In this document: piece after piece, positions 34,747 to 44,684 of the stretch
Numbering within the stretch: the stretch's first letter is position 1
Layout of the letters: the number at the start of each line of letters is the position of its first letter
Assembly (NCBI GenBank): GCA_040218045.1
Contig: JAVJQA010000030.1
Location: forward strand, 1-64,000
DNA length: 64,000 nt
DNA from: Marinoscillum sp040218045
GTDB lineage: Bacteria > Bacteroidota > Bacteroidia > Cytophagales > Cyclobacteriaceae
Direction of reading: 5' to 3'
Made by a program: the position numbers and the translations under genes
Notes under the pieces: model-generated
What the model saw: only the letters and a program-made list of their open reading frames with translations
Database searches by the model: none
Told to the model about the DNA's origin: nothing

Positions 34747-36366
34747 CTAGAAATGTTCTTCCAATGTTTGATGTGCATCGATTAACGGTGCGCCATGCAT
34801 CGTCTCCTCATTGGCTTGATTGATAAACTTATCAAAATTGAGATGAAAGGAGTGTGCAAGCTGAATGGCTTTGCTCACATAGGCGCCTTTTTGCAGCCAT
34901 GTGTTCATAGGATCCAACATTTCACTGGGAACACCAGGACAGTATTTTGGCATGAAAAGTCCAAAAATCGGATGTTCTTCAAAATCAACACCTTGCAGTT
35001 GACCTTCAAGGACTGCCGTGATCATAGCTCGTGTGTACTTCAATTTGATTCTTGAGCCCACACCATAAGGACCTCCAGACCACCCCGTATTAATCAGCCA
35101 TACATTCACTCCGGATTCTTTCATTTTCTTACTTAACATCTCGGCATAAACATTTGGATTTAGCGGCATAAAAGGTTCTCCAAAACAAGAAGAGAAGGAT
35201 GGGACTGGCTCATTAATACCTGCCTCTGTGCCAGCTACCTTCGCCGTATACCCGGAAATAAAATGATAAGCTGCCTGTCCTGGGGTCAACTTAGAAACTG
35301 GCGGCAACACACCAAATGCATCACAGGTTAGAAAGAATATGTTTTTCGGGTTCTCTGCGTAAGAAGGCACCTGAATATTGGAAATATGTTCTATTGGATA
35401 ACTTACCCTGGTATTTTGAGTGATTGTACTATTACTGAAATTCACCTCTTTGGTTTTTCCATCCAGCACAACATTTTCGAGCAAGGCCCCAGGTTTAATA
35501 GCTCTAAATATATCCGGTTCTTTTTCTTCAGAAAGGTCAATTACCTTGGCATAGCACCCTCCTTCAAAATTGAAAATGATATTATCTTCAGTCCAGCCAT
35601 GTTCATCATCTCCGATCAGTTTTCTATTGGGGTCCGCTGAAAGTGTGGTTTTCCCTGTCCCTGACAGACCAAAGAAAATAGCCGTTTCACCATTTTTCCC
35701 AACATTTGCTGAGCAATGCATTGGTAAAACATTTCTTTCTATGGGAAGGATCATATTCAAAGCAGAAAAAATACCCTTTTTCATTTCTCCTGTATAAGCA
35801 GATCCTCCTACCAATGCTATTTTCTTACTAAAGTTTATAATAGAAAAATTACCCTGACGAATACCAAATTCAACTGGGTTTGGTGCCTCATAACCAGGAG
35901 CACACAAAATCAACCAGTCTTCTTTTTCTATTTCTTCATTTGGATTGAGCCTTAGGAACATATTGTTCACGAAGAGGTTTGACCATGGGTACTCCGTAAT
36001 GGTACGGATATTCAACCTATATTCCGGATGTGAACAAACGTAACCATCCCGGGCATAAAGTTCCTTTCCTGATAAATAAGTGACCATTTCATCAAACAAT
36101 TTGTCAAAATTTTCAGGTGAAATTGGCTTATTGATACGTCCCCACCATACTTTCTCCCTGGTATAATCGTCCTGCACGATAAACCGGTCCTTAGGTGACC
36201 GGCCCGTAAACTTTCCGGTATTTACTGCCAGAGTCCCATTGGCAGTTTCCTGCCCCATTCCTTTATCAATGGTGATTTTCTGAAGCATCTCAGAGGAGAG
36301 ATTCCAGTGAACAGTTGCATCCATGATGCCATATTGCTCCAATTGTTGATCTACAAGCGTTTCCAT
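34747..36366 (-). CDS. pckA: Phosphoenolpyruvate carboxykinase (ATP)
   Basis: 539 residues, the usual length. The P-loop GLSGTGKT is at about 233-240, followed by TLSADPNR and the metal-binding DDEHGW (about 253-258). The early SPKDRFIV and the substrate-site RSPKD block near 56-60 also match. It converts oxaloacetate and ATP to phosphoenolpyruvate, CO2 and ADP, the first step of gluconeogenesis from C4 acids. It lies on the minus strand between the stress protein and DUF2490 genes; no operon partner. Confidence 0.97.
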   Translation of the reverse strand: METLVDQQLEQYGIMDATVHWNLSSEMLQKITIDKGMGQETANGTLAVNTGKFTGRSPKDRFIVQDDYTREKVWWGRINKPISPENFDKLFDEMVTYLSGKELYARDGYVCSHPEYRLNIRTITEYPWSNLFVNNMFLRLNPNEEIEKEDWLILCAPGYEAPNPVEFGIRQGNFSIINFSKKIALVGGSAYTGEMKKGIFSALNMILPIERNVLPMHCSANVGKNGETAIFFGLSGTGKTTLSADPNRKLIGDDEHGWTEDNIIFNFEGGCYAKVIDLSEEKEPDIFRAIKPGALLENVVLDGKTKEVNFSNSTITQNTRVSYPIEHISNIQVPSYAENPKNIFFLTCDAFGVLPPVSKLTPGQAAYHFISGYTAKVAGTEAGINEPVPSFSSCFGEPFMPLNPNVYAEMLSKKMKESGVNVWLINTGWSGGPYGVGSRIKLKYTRAMITAVLEGQLQGVDFEEHPIFGLFMPKYCPGVPSEMLDPMNTWLQKGAYVSKAIQLAHSFHLNFDKFINQANEETMHGAPLIDAHQTLEEHF

Positions 36367-36627
36367 ATTTTTTCAAAATTTTGATTAGTAAAAAGAGTCT
36401 AATGAAGGTAGGCTCTAAAAAAACTATTCAAATCTCTAGAGGTACATCAGGTTTTCAAATGACCTCCGTCAGTATATCTAATAATGTTTATCAGTATAGG
36501 AATAGTATTAATGAATGACCTGCCAGATTAAGTTTACAAACTCCATACATCAGCACATGCACTGAAGATTATCATATTTCAGGAGTGAGTACTTTCTGAA
36601 CTTTGCATTGAATCAAATGCTATTGCC

Positions 36628-37323
36628 ATGAAAGAAAAGCTTATGTGCTGTGTATTTTTTGCTTTCTTATGCCTTGAGTCAGTCAGTCAAACTTCATCTG
36701 AACAAATGGTATGGATTCAGGCTTCGGAAAAATTATCACTTGACTCATCCAATTCTGTGACCTTTCTATTCCAAAGAAGGATTTTTCTTGAGAAAACCCA
36801 CTCCTACCAGCATCTTTATTGGTTGAGCCTAAACCATAAAATGAAGGGTAATGTGAGCTTGGGCTGTGGTGCAATGTATTTTACCAACAATCTGATTTTA
36901 TACCAAGAGTTGAAATCCGTACCAGAGTTTAGGCCATTTCAGTATGTTGTCATCAATCGCGCAATTGGATATGGTTCAATAAACTTGCGATTTATGGTGG
37001 AAGAGCGATGGTTAAGTAATGTGAGTCAAGATGACATAGAACCAATGGATCATTTTGAAATGAGATGTCGTGTGAGATTAAATTCCACCACTAAGTTGGC
37101 CAAGAGATATTGGCTTGAATTGAGCAATGAGTACTTTATAAATGGAAATTTAAATGTTGATGAGCATTTTTCTCAAAACAGGTTTAGTACCCTTGTTCAA
37201 TACAAAAGAAGTGCAATAGATGTTTTTGCTGGGTATATGCATTGGTTGGTCAATACTTCCAATGGCAATGAAAGCCGTCATTCATGGTGTGTCGGAATAG
37301 GGCATCATTTTGTATATAAATAA
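36628..37323 (+). CDS. DUF2490-family outer-membrane protein
   Basis: 231 residues with a signal peptide (about 1-21). The block MVWIQASEKLSLDSSNSV and later YRFRP-like patterns (FRPFQYVVINRAIGYG, LRFMVEERWL, FEMRCRVRL) are those of DUF2490, a predicted beta-barrel of about 220 residues. The sequence ends in a hydrophobic strand with HHFVYK. Function unknown. Divergent from PEP carboxykinase. Confidence 0.8.
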   Translation: MKEKLMCCVFFAFLCLESVSQTSSEQMVWIQASEKLSLDSSNSVTFLFQRRIFLEKTHSYQHLYWLSLNHKMKGNVSLGCGAMYFTNNLILYQELKSVPEFRPFQYVVINRAIGYGSINLRFMVEERWLSNVSQDDIEPMDHFEMRCRVRLNSTTKLAKRYWLELSNEYFINGNLNVDEHFSQNRFSTLVQYKRSAIDVFAGYMHWLVNTSNGNESRHSWCVGIGHHFVYK

Positions 37324-37414
37324 CACAAAGACAGCTCACATGATTATTTTTCTTGGCTTCAGTAAATTTGAGGATCATAGATTTATATGCACTATTTCTG
37401 TAGTCACTTACTTC

Positions 37415-37549
37415 CTACATAAAACTTGAAAGTCCATGAGCAAATAATCTAACCATTAGATCAATGAAGAACTTTATGGAGAATGCACTAAAAAGGATAA
37501 TGAAAGCAACTGTAATCCAATCGATCAAGGTTCTATGAATGACTAACAT
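37415..37549 (-). CDS. Small membrane protein, paralog of the gene at 31905
   Basis: 44 residues beginning MLVIHRTLIDWITV, hydrophobic core at about 10-35. I chose the internal ATG at 37549 because the similarity to the 31905-32039 copy starts there; an ATG at 37618 in the same frame would add 23 residues that the other copy does not have. Lies in the 309-base gap between the convergent DUF2490 and MG2-like genes. Rest of the gap: nothing seen. Confidence 0.6.
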   Translation of the reverse strand: MLVIHRTLIDWITVAFIILFSAFSIKFFIDLMVRLFAHGLSSFM

Positions 37550-37632
37550 GATTGTGCGAGTTTGTTTGTAGAAAGTAACAACCTCTTTAGCAAATAAAAC
37601 AGCTACTAGGTCACACATCTGTATGATTTGAA

Positions 37633-39267
37633 TCAGTCCTTCTGACTTCTTACTTCAATCCGTTTAGTGATGAAAAAAAGCTCACCATTTGAGGACATTC
37701 CTTCAACAAGTACAGTCATTTTACCAACGTCATCTGTAGTATAGAATTCGAAGGATCCAACTCCCTGATCATCAACCTGCACTGATGGATCCCAATAAAT
37801 AGTGGATCGGAAATCAGGAATACCTCGTTGCTTTAAGTCACTAGTAAGCGGCACTGGTTGAGTAAGTCCCTGTACCAGGTTATCTGGATTTAATGGCTCT
37901 CTATGGTTACCAAATTTCGTATGCACTATAACTATTCCATTCCTGCCCAATGCACCGAACCTAACCAGTTTATGTGGATCTCGTACAGTTTTTACACTAA
38001 TAACATCCAGGGGTTCAATTGATAAGAAAAAATCAGTGTTCATTGTAGCAACTCCATCAATCAGATACAAAGGATCTTCAGTAGCTTCAGTTGGTTGGAG
38101 ATAGCGCACCCTCACCACTTCCTTGCCTTCAGACTTTCCATAAAACAGAGGACTGATCACGGCATTGATCAACTCTCCCATGGTTGGAAATAAGATGTAA
38201 TCCTGGATTTGAAAAGATTGATCAGCGCTCACCGGATCAATAATTTCTTTACGATCCACATGTAGATAACTACTGGAATCGCTGGTATAGAACCCATAAG
38301 ACTTATCAATGATCCGTTTTCTGTGAGAATACTCCTTATAAGGATCTTTCTCATTACCCATTCTGAAATTGGGTGCTTCCGCGTGAGTATAAGTATCATC
38401 ATCCCAATCTATGTTGATTTGCCTGACCAGCGCTCTCTCTTTACCTGGTAATTGGCCTACATAGTAGAGCTCATCAGTGCCTTTGATATCCAGCATCTCC
38501 AATTTGAATTTACCATCATGAATCGTGAATACCTGATAACGCATCTTGGATTGCTGCAAGTAAAAAAGAAGCTGTGTAGAATCAGGAAGTGGGTCCTTTG
38601 TCCCGGGATAATAGGCAGTTCCAAATCGGGTCAACCGATTGCCGACAATCTTAGGTGATTTCTCAGATTCCCCAAATGCGTTTGTTGTAGTGAAAGTCAT
38701 ATCCGTTCCAAACACCTTTGCATTCACAACACTCACGGTAAAACCTCCCCTGACAGGTAACCCAGCCATATCGTTTAGATAGATTTGAGCTTTGACCAAC
38801 TCCCTTGTCTGAAATACTGATTTATTCAATCTCAAATCAACCTTTATCTTTTGTTCCACCCCTAATACATGTCTTGATTCATTTATAAGAACCTTTTCAT
38901 CAACTACTGCGATAGCTTTCACATACACCCGGCCCAGGTCAGCAATTGACCTGAACTCGACATTGTAAATTCCTTCTTTGAGGTCAGAAGGTAAAACCAT
39001 CTGGTTCGATCCAATACCATCATTTACATTGAATTTGATCTTGTTTACAGACTTCCCGTCACCGCCTACTAAATCCATCACTAAAATCTGCTTTCCCATA
39101 ATGGGCATTCCTGAATCCCAATATCTCACACAGAAAAACACCGTATCTCCCGCTATATATTTTGGTTGATTAAAAATAACATGGGCAGTTCTTGATTCCT
39201 GAGCGATGGCCATTTGGCTGTGAAGGATGAAGGCCAATAAAATTATAACCAGGTTTAATCTACCCAT
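37633..39267 (-). CDS. MG2-like protein with TonB-plug-like C-terminus
   Basis: 544 residues with a signal peptide (about 1-22). The first part resembles the MG2 domain of alpha-2-macroglobulins (QPKYIAGDTVFFCVRYWDSG, SDLKEGIYNVEFRS). A later block, LYLIDGVATMNTDFFLSIEPLDVISVKTVRDP and RFGALGRNGIVIVHT, matches the plug of TonB-dependent receptors (read in parts; no barrel follows). Proteins of this layout are found downstream of Bacteroidota TonB receptor operons. Here it is shorter than the ~800-residue relatives I know. Last gene of the operon from 44184, overlapping the DUF4249 gene by 13 bases. Confidence 0.75.
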   Translation of the reverse strand: MGRLNLVIILLAFILHSQMAIAQESRTAHVIFNQPKYIAGDTVFFCVRYWDSGMPIMGKQILVMDLVGGDGKSVNKIKFNVNDGIGSNQMVLPSDLKEGIYNVEFRSIADLGRVYVKAIAVVDEKVLINESRHVLGVEQKIKVDLRLNKSVFQTRELVKAQIYLNDMAGLPVRGGFTVSVVNAKVFGTDMTFTTTNAFGESEKSPKIVGNRLTRFGTAYYPGTKDPLPDSTQLLFYLQQSKMRYQVFTIHDGKFKLEMLDIKGTDELYYVGQLPGKERALVRQINIDWDDDTYTHAEAPNFRMGNEKDPYKEYSHRKRIIDKSYGFYTSDSSSYLHVDRKEIIDPVSADQSFQIQDYILFPTMGELINAVISPLFYGKSEGKEVVRVRYLQPTEATEDPLYLIDGVATMNTDFFLSIEPLDVISVKTVRDPHKLVRFGALGRNGIVIVHTKFGNHREPLNPDNLVQGLTQPVPLTSDLKQRGIPDFRSTIYWDPSVQVDDQGVGSFEFYTTDDVGKMTVLVEGMSSNGELFFITKRIEVRSQKD

Positions 39268-40373
39268 AGCGAAGGTTTATCATAGGTGGAATTTTTATAA
39301 ACATCAGCACATGGCAAAGTGATGTAAGTGATTTCAGGTAGGTTATAAGGAATATCACTTCTCTCAATATAGCGGTGCTTTTTGGAAATAGAAGAAGCCC
39401 AAAATATTCCAATAACCGGATCCGTGGTGTTTTCAGCTACAAAATTTCCAATAATCTCTCCACTCTGTGGCTGAAAAATACTCCCTGAACCTTCCTTCTG
39501 GTCTCTTATGAGTTTAAAAAAATCAAAAGCTGCTCTGGACATGCTCATTTGTTCTATTTCGAGCAGGTACTTATCGTGAAAGCCATAATTGGTTATGGCC
39601 ACCTCTCCGACCTTCACATTTTTAAATTCCCCATTGGAAACTAATTCACTGTCTGACAGTGTTGGTGCATCCGGGTATTCTCTACCCCAGCATTCACAGC
39701 ACGTGCATTCGCCTACTTTCTCAAGTTTACCTCCGGGTACAAATTCTACTACTATATATCCACTACATGGAAAAGGGTCCTTATAGGGTGAATATGGTGG
39801 CGTCCAGGTCATGTGGAACATCGGATAGGTTTCCGCCCTGAACGTGCCAGTAAGACGCCATCTGATGTAAGGGTTTGAACCTTCGCCTGCATTGGCATCC
39901 ACATACACGTTGAAAACATCGGCTCGTATTTCACCAAACTCCTCAACCCTGGTTCGCTCTTCATATTCAAATTTAATCTCTTCTATTGCTCCCACAGGAG
40001 TCATCAGATCAGGTTTTGATCGATAAGTACTTCCCCCACTCTGGATTATGAGATGATATGATCGACCTACTTCACCTTGTATGACACCAGTGGTTTGATA
40101 AACACCATTGCCCATTTCAACCAATTGCTCGGAATTGCCCTGATCATCAAAGAGTTCCACCTGTGCACCTGTCACTCCAGTAGTGACCAACGTATCTGAG
40201 TTCAGGTCAATCCCTCTTGAGAGTTTTACCTGATAAGGCCCGGGACCGTCTGAAATCATCCCTTCTATAACCAGCTGATTAGCTGCTTGGGGCAGGTCGA
40301 AATCAATTGGTTCCACACATGCCTGAAAGCCAACGCAAAGGATGATGAGATATTTGTTTATCAATCTTCCCAT
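39255..40373 (-). CDS. DUF4249 lipoprotein, second copy
   Basis: 372 residues. The N-terminus has a lipoprotein-like end (GFQAC). The mature start VEPIDFDLP and the block QLVIEGMISDGPGPYQVKLSRGIDLNSD place it in DUF4249. It contains a cysteine cluster VGECTCCECWGREY near residue 215, plus an earlier PFPCSGYI. It is a tandem paralog of the next gene (same order of blocks). Probably an outer-membrane lipoprotein serving the receptor at 41485-44184. Overlaps both neighbours by 13 bases. Confidence 0.88.
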   Translation of the reverse strand: MGRLINKYLIILCVGFQACVEPIDFDLPQAANQLVIEGMISDGPGPYQVKLSRGIDLNSDTLVTTGVTGAQVELFDDQGNSEQLVEMGNGVYQTTGVIQGEVGRSYHLIIQSGGSTYRSKPDLMTPVGAIEEIKFEYEERTRVEEFGEIRADVFNVYVDANAGEGSNPYIRWRLTGTFRAETYPMFHMTWTPPYSPYKDPFPCSGYIVVEFVPGGKLEKVGECTCCECWGREYPDAPTLSDSELVSNGEFKNVKVGEVAITNYGFHDKYLLEIEQMSMSRAAFDFFKLIRDQKEGSGSIFQPQSGEIIGNFVAENTTDPVIGIFWASSISKKHRYIERSDIPYNLPEITYITLPCADVYKNSTYDKPSLWVD

Positions 40374-41485
40374 AACTCTGGTTGTTCATAGGTGGAATTT
40401 GGATAAACATCAGCACTAGGCAAGGTAATATAAGGAAATTGTGGAACCGGATAAGGTAAGTCTTCCTGACTCACAAAACGATGACTCGTGGAGATGGAAG
40501 TCGCCCAAAACAATCCTACTACTGGATTATTTGGGTTTGAAGCTTTCACATTACCAATGATTTCACCAAATGAAGGTTGGAATATATTGTCCGCGCCTTC
40601 CTTTTGTGCTTTAATCAAATTAAAAAAATCATAGGCTGTTTTAGACAGGCTCATTTGTTCAATTTCTATCAGATATTTATCATGAAAGGCCTGACTGGTA
40701 ATCCCAATCTCTCCTACTTTCACATGCCTGTAAAGTCCATCCTTGACGAGTTGGCTGGTGGACAGCTGCGGTTTTTGCTCATATACATAGACCCAGCACT
40801 CACAGCACTCACAGTCTCCCACCTTGACTAATTTACCACCTTCCCACAGATCAGACTCACTAACAATATATCCACTGCATGGAAATGGGTCTTTGAATGG
40901 AGTATATGGTGGGTTGTCTGTCACATGCTCTCCCGGAAACGTTTCAATCCTGAAAATTCCAGTAAACTTCCACCTTGTATAAGATTGGCCTGCGCCATCA
41001 GCATCCACAAAGACCTTTAAAACATCAGCTTGTACTTCCCCAAAATCTGCCAATACAGTACGTGATTCAAACTCAATATCAATACCTAAGATTTCTCCTA
41101 CAGGCTCCAAAATGTCAGGTTCTGATTGGTATTGATGTCCTTCGGTGGTTTCTAAAGTGATATGGTATAAATGACCAACTTCACCTTGAATGATTCCTGA
41201 AGTCTGATATATGCCGGGGCCTGTTTCTTCAAATTCCTCAGATTCACCCTGATCATTGTGCAACACCACTGATGCTCCGGTAACCGGGCTAACCCGTAAG
41301 GTGTCGGAATTAAGGTCAATTCCCTTTGAAATTTTCACTTCATATGGTCCAGGCTGATCTGTAATTATTCCTTCAATCACGATCTGTTCGCTGGCATTTG
41401 GAAGCTCAAAGCTGATAGGTTCTACGCAAGCAGAAAGAAAAGCGATGACCAGACATCCAACCGATATGTTAACCTTTAGAGGCAT
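40361..41485 (-). CDS. DUF4249 lipoprotein, first copy
   Basis: 374 residues with a good lipobox (LSAC) in its signal. Closely parallels the second copy: VEPISFELP, VIEGIITDQPGPYEVK and the Cys cluster VGDCECCECW. Its start overlaps the receptor stop (TAATG). Two tandem copies of this lipoprotein after one receptor suggest a duplication in which each copy may take a different ligand, or a heteromeric partner. Confidence 0.88.
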   Translation of the reverse strand: MPLKVNISVGCLVIAFLSACVEPISFELPNASEQIVIEGIITDQPGPYEVKISKGIDLNSDTLRVSPVTGASVVLHNDQGESEEFEETGPGIYQTSGIIQGEVGHLYHITLETTEGHQYQSEPDILEPVGEILGIDIEFESRTVLADFGEVQADVLKVFVDADGAGQSYTRWKFTGIFRIETFPGEHVTDNPPYTPFKDPFPCSGYIVSESDLWEGGKLVKVGDCECCECWVYVYEQKPQLSTSQLVKDGLYRHVKVGEIGITSQAFHDKYLIEIEQMSLSKTAYDFFNLIKAQKEGADNIFQPSFGEIIGNVKASNPNNPVVGLFWATSISTSHRFVSQEDLPYPVPQFPYITLPSADVYPNSTYEQPELWED

Positions 41486-44184
41486 TAAAATACTTTGAGG
41501 TTATAACTGATAGATGGGAAAACAGTCCCAATGATTGACAACTGATAGGGTTTGGGAACCCCCTCATCATTTGGCCTGAAGAAGACGGAGTATGGGTTTC
41601 TTCGTCCATAAGCATTGTAAACTGAAAAGACCCATGTCCCCTGCCATTTTCGAGATCGCTTATAGTTCCCTTCAATTACAAAAGCCAGGTCCAACCGATG
41701 ATAATCCGGAATCCGGTATTGGTTCCTGCCTGAAAAATAAGCTACTGTGGTTTGCTCAATGGTAAAAGCAGAAAGTGGAATAGAAACAGGTCTACCGGTA
41801 TGATAAGTGAAGTTTCCAGTAAATGAATGACGTCTGGACAAGGTTAGTTTCCATGATAGATTAGCCACATGTGGTTGATCAAAGTTTGAAGGGTATCTTT
41901 TTCCACGATTAATGGATTCTGATGCAAAGTCTCCCTGTACTCTCCTGAATGACCGGGAGTAAGTATAATTTACCGTGCCAGATAGCCTCCCAAAGTTCTT
42001 ATTAATAGAAATCTCGGAACCATAAGAATATGCCTTTCCTTGAAGGAGGTCTGTTTCCAAATGATTGTTCAATACCAGTTCAGCCCCATCTTTGAAGTCC
42101 AGAATATTGTTGATGTATTTATAAAAGGTCTCCACAGAAAAACTGTATTTCTTGCTTTTGAGATCTTTTGAGTATCCCAAAGACACCTGATCGGATCGCT
42201 GAGGTTTGAAATAATATCCACTGGGCTGCCAGATGTCTACGGGGGTAACCGCCGTGCTGTTAGTCACCAGGTGCAGGTACTGATAAATGCGATTGTAGCC
42301 AAATTTGAGCGAAGAGGTTTCATCAATCATGTACCGAAATGATGCACGAGGCTCTAGTCCAACATAGGTCTTAACGGGACGAAAAGTACCATAAGAAGTT
42401 GTGTCAGTGATTGATGACACCTCCATTGGCTGCCCGGCTTGGTACTTAAATACTTCCTCGGGCCCAAATGAGATAAATAAAGGCAATCGAACGCCCACCT
42501 CAGCCGATATTCGGTCATTTACAGGCCAGCTGTCAGAGATGTAAAAAGCATTTTCGATGGACGTTTGACGGTCCATTTGAATGAATTTAACATTTGAAAC
42601 CTCGGATTTTGGTTGCAGCTCTCCCGGATTAAATTGATAATGTATCAGGTGCCAGCCAAAATTGGTGAGATGCTTCCCCCGATCTAGGTTAAATCCAGCT
42701 TTCAGCGTGGTGGTGGTGATGTCAAATGATAGCTCAGAAGCTGTCAACTCATCATCATTAGACACTTCATAGCCGTAAGCACTCACACCAGCTACAAACT
42801 CACCACCAAGTTGTGAATTGAATTGATGATTAAGTTTTCCGGAAAACTGAAGGTTATGCCACTGGTAAGTAGTATCGCCAACTAACCGAAAACCATCCTT
42901 ACTGGAATACCCTGTGAAAGTTAATTTGGTATCATCTCCAAGTTTATGAGCAACCTTCAGCGTACCATCATAAAACTGAACTGTGCTATTGCGCAAGTCT
43001 GCATAATCCGTCCGAATTGAGTGCACCAACCAATCTGAATAGGTAGATCTAAATGAAGCGGCTATTGAGGTTTTATTGCGTTTGAGGGGACCGCTAAGGG
43101 CTATATTACTTGTGATGACCCCAATTCCTCCTTTCAAGTCCCACTTTTCAAGATCTCCATCTTTTGATTTGATATCCAGTACCGAAGATGCTCTACCTCC
43201 AAACTCTGCCGGAATACCACCTCTGTAAAAGGATACTTCCCTGATCCCATCCGGGTTGAATGCTGAGAAAAAACCAAATACATGTGAACTGTTAAAGACG
43301 GGGATTCCATCGAACAATATAAGATTTTGGTCCACTCCACCGCCTCTTACATTAAATCCCGAAGCAGCCTCTCCTACTGAGGTAACTCCAGGTAGGCTTT
43401 GCACTGACTTGATCAAATCAGGTTCTCCCAAAAAGCCAGGCGCTTTCTTCATGTCTGGAATCGCCATTTGCGTCTGTCCAATCCGATTGGTAGAGAGTAC
43501 CTGAGCGCTTTTATCTTCAATGATCACTTCGTCCAGCATCAACGATTTTTTTTCCATTTCCACGTTAATGACGGCATCCTCATAGGCAATCAAATCAATC
43601 ACATCACTTTCATATTCCACAAAATTGAAAGTGAGCACATTTGCCCCAGGAGGAACCGAAAGTTGGTAGTATCCTGATTCATTGGTAGTTGTCCCTGATT
43701 GAGTGCTGCTGATCTGCACTGTAGCATACGGTATAGGCTCCTCTGACTTAAGATCTGTCACTCTCCCCTGTATGATAACTGCCTCCTGATTGACACTACT
43801 TCGCTCACCAAACCGGTATTGAGTGACCTTCTTTTGAGATTTCAATGCTTCTCTGATGGCTTGCTGATGCCGAATGGCCTGTGTAGGATCCCGTACAATT
43901 ACCAATGTAGATGAATCCATCAAAACAAAATCTAAATCAGTTCCCTTAAACTTCGACTGAAGTAATTGGTGAAGTGTCTTTGCTGAATCTCCTTGCTCAG
44001 TAAGGATTGGGTCGGTCCATTGAGCTAAGTAAAAGATCCGCCATTTACTTCCATCATTGATTTTAGAAAGTGTAGAAGAAAGGTTCTCAGCTTCATCAAC
44101 TGTATCTATCCTCAAATCTAGGATCCCCTGGGCCTGGGCCAATGCACTACTTAGAAGCAGTAAACCAAAAAATGTAATTCTCAT
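41485..44184 (-). CDS. TonB-dependent outer-membrane receptor with STN-like N-terminus
   Basis: About 899 residues from the ATG at 44184 (a TTG one codon earlier is in frame). Signal peptide (about 1-19), then an STN-like domain (about 25-105), the CarboxypepD_reg-like domain (about 135-215), the plug (SVQSLPGVTSVGEAASGFNV, GGIPAEFGGRASSVLDI) and a barrel ending SISYNLKVF. The STN-like domain may signal to an anti-sigma factor as in FecA-type receptors; no sigma gene is adjacent. First gene of the receptor-DUF4249-DUF4249-MG2 operon. Confidence 0.92.
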   Translation of the reverse strand: MRITFFGLLLLSSALAQAQGILDLRIDTVDEAENLSSTLSKINDGSKWRIFYLAQWTDPILTEQGDSAKTLHQLLQSKFKGTDLDFVLMDSSTLVIVRDPTQAIRHQQAIREALKSQKKVTQYRFGERSSVNQEAVIIQGRVTDLKSEEPIPYATVQISSTQSGTTTNESGYYQLSVPPGANVLTFNFVEYESDVIDLIAYEDAVINVEMEKKSLMLDEVIIEDKSAQVLSTNRIGQTQMAIPDMKKAPGFLGEPDLIKSVQSLPGVTSVGEAASGFNVRGGGVDQNLILFDGIPVFNSSHVFGFFSAFNPDGIREVSFYRGGIPAEFGGRASSVLDIKSKDGDLEKWDLKGGIGVITSNIALSGPLKRNKTSIAASFRSTYSDWLVHSIRTDYADLRNSTVQFYDGTLKVAHKLGDDTKLTFTGYSSKDGFRLVGDTTYQWHNLQFSGKLNHQFNSQLGGEFVAGVSAYGYEVSNDDELTASELSFDITTTTLKAGFNLDRGKHLTNFGWHLIHYQFNPGELQPKSEVSNVKFIQMDRQTSIENAFYISDSWPVNDRISAEVGVRLPLFISFGPEEVFKYQAGQPMEVSSITDTTSYGTFRPVKTYVGLEPRASFRYMIDETSSLKFGYNRIYQYLHLVTNSTAVTPVDIWQPSGYYFKPQRSDQVSLGYSKDLKSKKYSFSVETFYKYINNILDFKDGAELVLNNHLETDLLQGKAYSYGSEISINKNFGRLSGTVNYTYSRSFRRVQGDFASESINRGKRYPSNFDQPHVANLSWKLTLSRRHSFTGNFTYHTGRPVSIPLSAFTIEQTTVAYFSGRNQYRIPDYHRLDLAFVIEGNYKRSRKWQGTWVFSVYNAYGRRNPYSVFFRPNDEGVPKPYQLSIIGTVFPSISYNLKVF

Positions 44185-44279
44185 CAAATGGGGAATTAAT
44201 GTCTGTGCCCAAAATAGTCAATAATGACGATCCAGATGAGTATTGGATTAAATATTAAACGAAGATTCGAAAGAAGTGA

Positions 44280-44678
44280 CTAATTATCCCGCAAGCCACC
44301 TACTGCTTCAAGTATGGAAGCTTCAATTTCTGATACGTCAAATGGTTTGGCAAAAGACTTCTCGATAACCTGGTCAGTGAGTGCAGCTTCTATCTCAGGG
44401 TTATGACCATAACCAGTAAGAATATAATAGAAAATATCATCGTACTTGGCTTTGGCTTGTTTGATAAATTCAATGCCATTCATTTCTGGCATACGCATAT
44501 CACTAATTACTACGATGATTTCGTTGTGGTGAGCGTCCAATTCCTCCAATGCCAGAGTTGGGGATAAAGATGTAATAACTTCAAAAGTCCTATTGAAGTT
44601 GGCCTTAAAGACGAAGAGGTTATCCTTTTCATCATCAACATACAAGACCGTAATATCTGGATGCGCTACCATAAGCAT
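44280..44678 (-). CDS. Single-domain response regulator
   Basis: 132 residues, a receiver domain only: acidic pair YVDDE near 14-16, phospho-acceptor Asp in SDMRMP near 59, and the conserved Lys in FAKPF near 112. No output domain, so it may act like CheY by protein contact or feed a phosphorelay. It follows the PAS histidine kinase gene by 6 bases and is most likely its partner. Other possible starts one or two codons downstream. Confidence 0.92.
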   Translation of the reverse strand: MLMVAHPDITVLYVDDEKDNLFVFKANFNRTFEVITSLSPTLALEELDAHHNEIIVVISDMRMPEMNGIEFIKQAKAKYDDIFYYILTGYGHNPEIEAALTDQVIEKSFAKPFDVSEIEASILEAVGGLRDN

Positions 44679-44684
44679 ACAAAT

